From Vibrio toranzoniae (GTDB lineage: Bacteria; Pseudomonadota; Gammaproteobacteria; Enterobacterales; Vibrionaceae): a stretch of 64,000 nucleotides of DNA. Under the pieces are notes generated by a model that searched no databases, was not told the DNA's origin, and saw nothing but the letters and a program-made list of their open reading frames with translations. The translations under genes and the position numbers were made by a program. Location: positions 2,604,001 to 2,668,000 of the forward strand of contig NZ_AP025514.1 of the NCBI RefSeq assembly GCF_024347655.1, written 5' to 3'. Of this stretch, positions 61,970 to 64,000 are shown one piece after another (position 1 is the stretch's first letter; every line of letters begins with the position of its first letter).

Positions 61970-64000
61970 ATGACCAGATATGGCTTAAGAGCCCGTGTAA
62001 TTACCTTAACTCTAGCTCCAACATTGATTATTGGGTTGCTATTGAGTGCATTTTTCTCATTTAACCGCTATCAAGACCTTGAGGGTCAGGTGGTGAACAC
62101 TGGTACTAGCATCATTGAACCACTGGCGATTGCGAGTGAATCAGGCATGCAGCTCGAAAGTCGAGAGTCTGTTCGACAGCTGATTAGCTATGCGCATCGA
62201 AAAAATTCTAAGCTGGTGCGCAGTATCGCGGTGTTTGATGAACGTCACGAACTGTTTGTAACCTCAAACTTCCACCCTGACTTTGAAAGCCTGACCTACC
62301 CCAAAGATAAACCGATTCCGCATTTAAGCTCATCGAACCTGCTCGATAATACGCTGATTCTTCGGACGCCTATCATTGCTGAAGGTCAGTATATAAACTC
62401 AGCCAATGGCCAATCTCAAGCCAACCAAGCGATCGGTTATATCGCGATAGAGTTAGACCTTTCATCACTTCGATTACAACAATATCAAGAGGTGTTTTCT
62501 GCATTCTTAGTGTTAGTTCTCGGGCTTGGGCTTTCAGGTGTGTTTGCCTTCCGCTTAATGCACGACGTGACCCAGCCGATCACACACATGAAAAACATGG
62601 TCGACCGAATTCGTCGTGGTCATCTCGATGTACGTATCGAAGGCAAAATGCATGGTGAGCTAGACTCGCTGAAAAACGGTATCAATGCGATGGCAGTGTC
62701 GCTGTCGGAATATCACGTTGAAATGCAACACAGTATTGACCAAGCGACCTCCGATCTACGTGAAACACTTGAACAGTTAGAGATTCAAAACGTTGAATTA
62801 GACATTGCGAAAAAGCGTGCTCAAGAAGCGGCTCGTGTTAAGTCTGAATTCTTGGCGAATATGTCTCACGAATTAAGAACGCCGCTCAACGGTGTAATTG
62901 GCTTTACTCGCCAAATGCTCAAAACCCATCTATCGAACAGCCAAACTGATTACTTGCAAACTATTGAACGCTCGGCGAACAACCTACTCAGTATTATTAA
63001 CGATATCTTGGATTTCTCGAAACTCGAAGCTGGCAAGCTAGCCTTAGAGAACATCCCATTTGAATTCCAATCCAGCCTCGAAGAAGTTGTGAATCTTCAA
63101 GCAACTAATGCTCATGAAAAAGGCTTAGAACTGACCCTCAAGATCGACCCTAAAGTACCGCCAGGCGTTGTTGGTGATCCACTACGTATCCAGCAGATCT
63201 TGACTAACCTAGTTGGTAACTCCATCAAGTTTACTGAGCATGGCAACATTGATATCAGCGTTGAACTTCGCTCACAAAGCGAAGACAATATCGAGCTTCA
63301 ATTCATGGTTCGCGATACTGGTATTGGTATATCTGAACGTCAACAAGCTCAGCTTTTCCAAGCCTTTAGCCAAGCAGATGCAAGTATTTCTCGTCGTTAT
63401 GGTGGTACAGGTTTAGGTCTGGTTATCACCCAAAAATTGGTGAGCCAAATGGGTGGTGAAATCAGTCTAACCAGTCGTCTTCACCAAGGTTCAACCTTCT
63501 GGTTTACGTTGAGGCTTTCTACCACTGATATGCCGATGACGGAGCTGATTGAAACTCAGTGTCTACAAAACAAACAACTACTGTTGATCGAACCAAATAT
63601 GCAAGCAGCGTCAATTACCCAACAGATCTTAACCCAAGAAGGGCTTGTGGTCACTTATCGTTCGGTGATGCCTGACGAGTCAACCTCGTATGACTACGTT
63701 CTGCTAAACCTTGCATCAAACCAAGAATACCAATTTGATACCGTAAGTGGTTGGGCTATTGGCGCTAAAAAAATAGCTCAGAACGTAATTATTGGTACAC
63801 CAAGTACCGAATTAGCGTTAGGTGAACAATTGATGAAAGAAGTGGATGTTCAGTGCATCACCAAGCCTCTTTCTCGTAAGAAACTGCTTCAAACCCTAGT
63901 ATCGAACCAAGCTCCAACCTTGATTGCACCGGCAATTGAAACGCACTCGGAAGAGAAGCTTCCATTCACCGTATTGGCTGTCGATGACAACCCTGCAAAC
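61970..64000 (+). CDS. barA: Hybrid sensor histidine kinase BarA (VarS) (partial)
   Basis: Inner-membrane kinase that, with its response regulator UvrY/VarA, drives CsrB-type RNAs that sequester CsrA. 677 codons are visible; the 3' end is cut by the window. In order: short basic N-terminus, TM1 (about 9-31), periplasmic sensor, TM2 (about 176-197), HAMP with coiled coil, HisKA with phosphorylated H300 in NMSHELRTPLNG, HATPase (DPLRIQQILTNLVGNSIKF, DTGIGI, GGTGLGL). Then a degenerate receiver-like spacer and the start of the true receiver (VLAVDDNPAN at the edge). The C-terminal Hpt domain is outside. It starts at ATG 61970. Confidence 0.94.
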   Translation, partial: MTRYGLRARVITLTLAPTLIIGLLLSAFFSFNRYQDLEGQVVNTGTSIIEPLAIASESGMQLESRESVRQLISYAHRKNSKLVRSIAVFDERHELFVTSNFHPDFESLTYPKDKPIPHLSSSNLLDNTLILRTPIIAEGQYINSANGQSQANQAIGYIAIELDLSSLRLQQYQEVFSAFLVLVLGLGLSGVFAFRLMHDVTQPITHMKNMVDRIRRGHLDVRIEGKMHGELDSLKNGINAMAVSLSEYHVEMQHSIDQATSDLRETLEQLEIQNVELDIAKKRAQEAARVKSEFLANMSHELRTPLNGVIGFTRQMLKTHLSNSQTDYLQTIERSANNLLSIINDILDFSKLEAGKLALENIPFEFQSSLEEVVNLQATNAHEKGLELTLKIDPKVPPGVVGDPLRIQQILTNLVGNSIKFTEHGNIDISVELRSQSEDNIELQFMVRDTGIGISERQQAQLFQAFSQADASISRRYGGTGLGLVITQKLVSQMGGEISLTSRLHQGSTFWFTLRLSTTDMPMTELIETQCLQNKQLLLIEPNMQAASITQQILTQEGLVVTYRSVMPDESTSYDYVLLNLASNQEYQFDTVSGWAIGAKKIAQNVIIGTPSTELALGEQLMKEVDVQCITKPLSRKKLLQTLVSNQAPTLIAPAIETHSEEKLPFTVLAVDDNPAN

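Overview
The window is a stretch of gammaproteobacterial core chromosome, almost certainly from a Vibrio. The best evidence is a LuxR/HapR/LitR-type quorum-sensing regulator between hpt and lpdA, together with nadC-pilABCD, gshA-luxS, oadGAB, alaS-lysC-csrA-tRNA and surE-pcm-nlpD-rpoS neighbourhoods. Protein sequences resemble the Splendidus-type marine vibrios from memory, but species cannot be fixed from the sequence alone. I see no prophage, IS element, integron, CRISPR array or toxin-antitoxin pair.

Layout: (1) 1-2.3 kb, a SulP-family transporter (cut by the left edge) divergent from a type II beta-carbonic anhydrase. (2) 2.4-11.1 kb, hpt, the luxR-type regulator, and the pyruvate dehydrogenase cluster pdhR-aceE-aceF-lpdA with a perfect PdhR operator upstream of pdhR. 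(3) 11.6-19.4 kb, ampD divergent from nadC, then pilABCD-coaE-zapD-yacG. (4) 19.6-23.2 kb, the rpsP-rimM-trmD-rplS ribosome operon and ffh. (5) 23.4-25.6 kb, ypjD and a CorB-type transporter. (6) 25.7-32.9 kb, gshA/SLT-like lipoprotein/luxS and a three-gene group (oxidoreductase, yqaA, M16 peptidase). (7) 33.0-36.2 kb, the sodium-pumping oxaloacetate decarboxylase oadGAB. (8) 36.6-38.1 kb, ten tRNA genes (eight Arg-ACG, two Ser-GCT) in a tandem array with one clear promoter and one clear terminator. (9) 38.5-44.8 kb, csrA, lysC, alaS, recA (SOS box) and pncC. (10) 44.9-53.6 kb, mutS, then convergent rpoS-nlpD-pcm-surE-truD-ispF-ispD-ftsB. (11) 53.9-64 kb, eno-pyrG, mazG, relA, rlmD and divergent barA, which is cut by the right edge.

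Functionally, the window is unusually dense in global regulators: the LuxR-type master regulator, the AI-2 synthase LuxS, RpoS, CsrA, the BarA kinase that in relatives controls CsrA-sequestering RNAs, RelA and PdhR. This is the normal Vibrio core layout and not an island.

No convincing undescribed system was found. The points most worth a second look are: the tandem tRNA-Arg array and one copy with a broken anticodon-stem pair; the SulP/carbonic anhydrase pair; paired PdhR sites; the lack of recX between recA and alaS; an in-frame 21-bp tandem repeat ahead of surE; a composite inverted repeat between rlmD and relA; and gene-free stretches with predicted hairpins.
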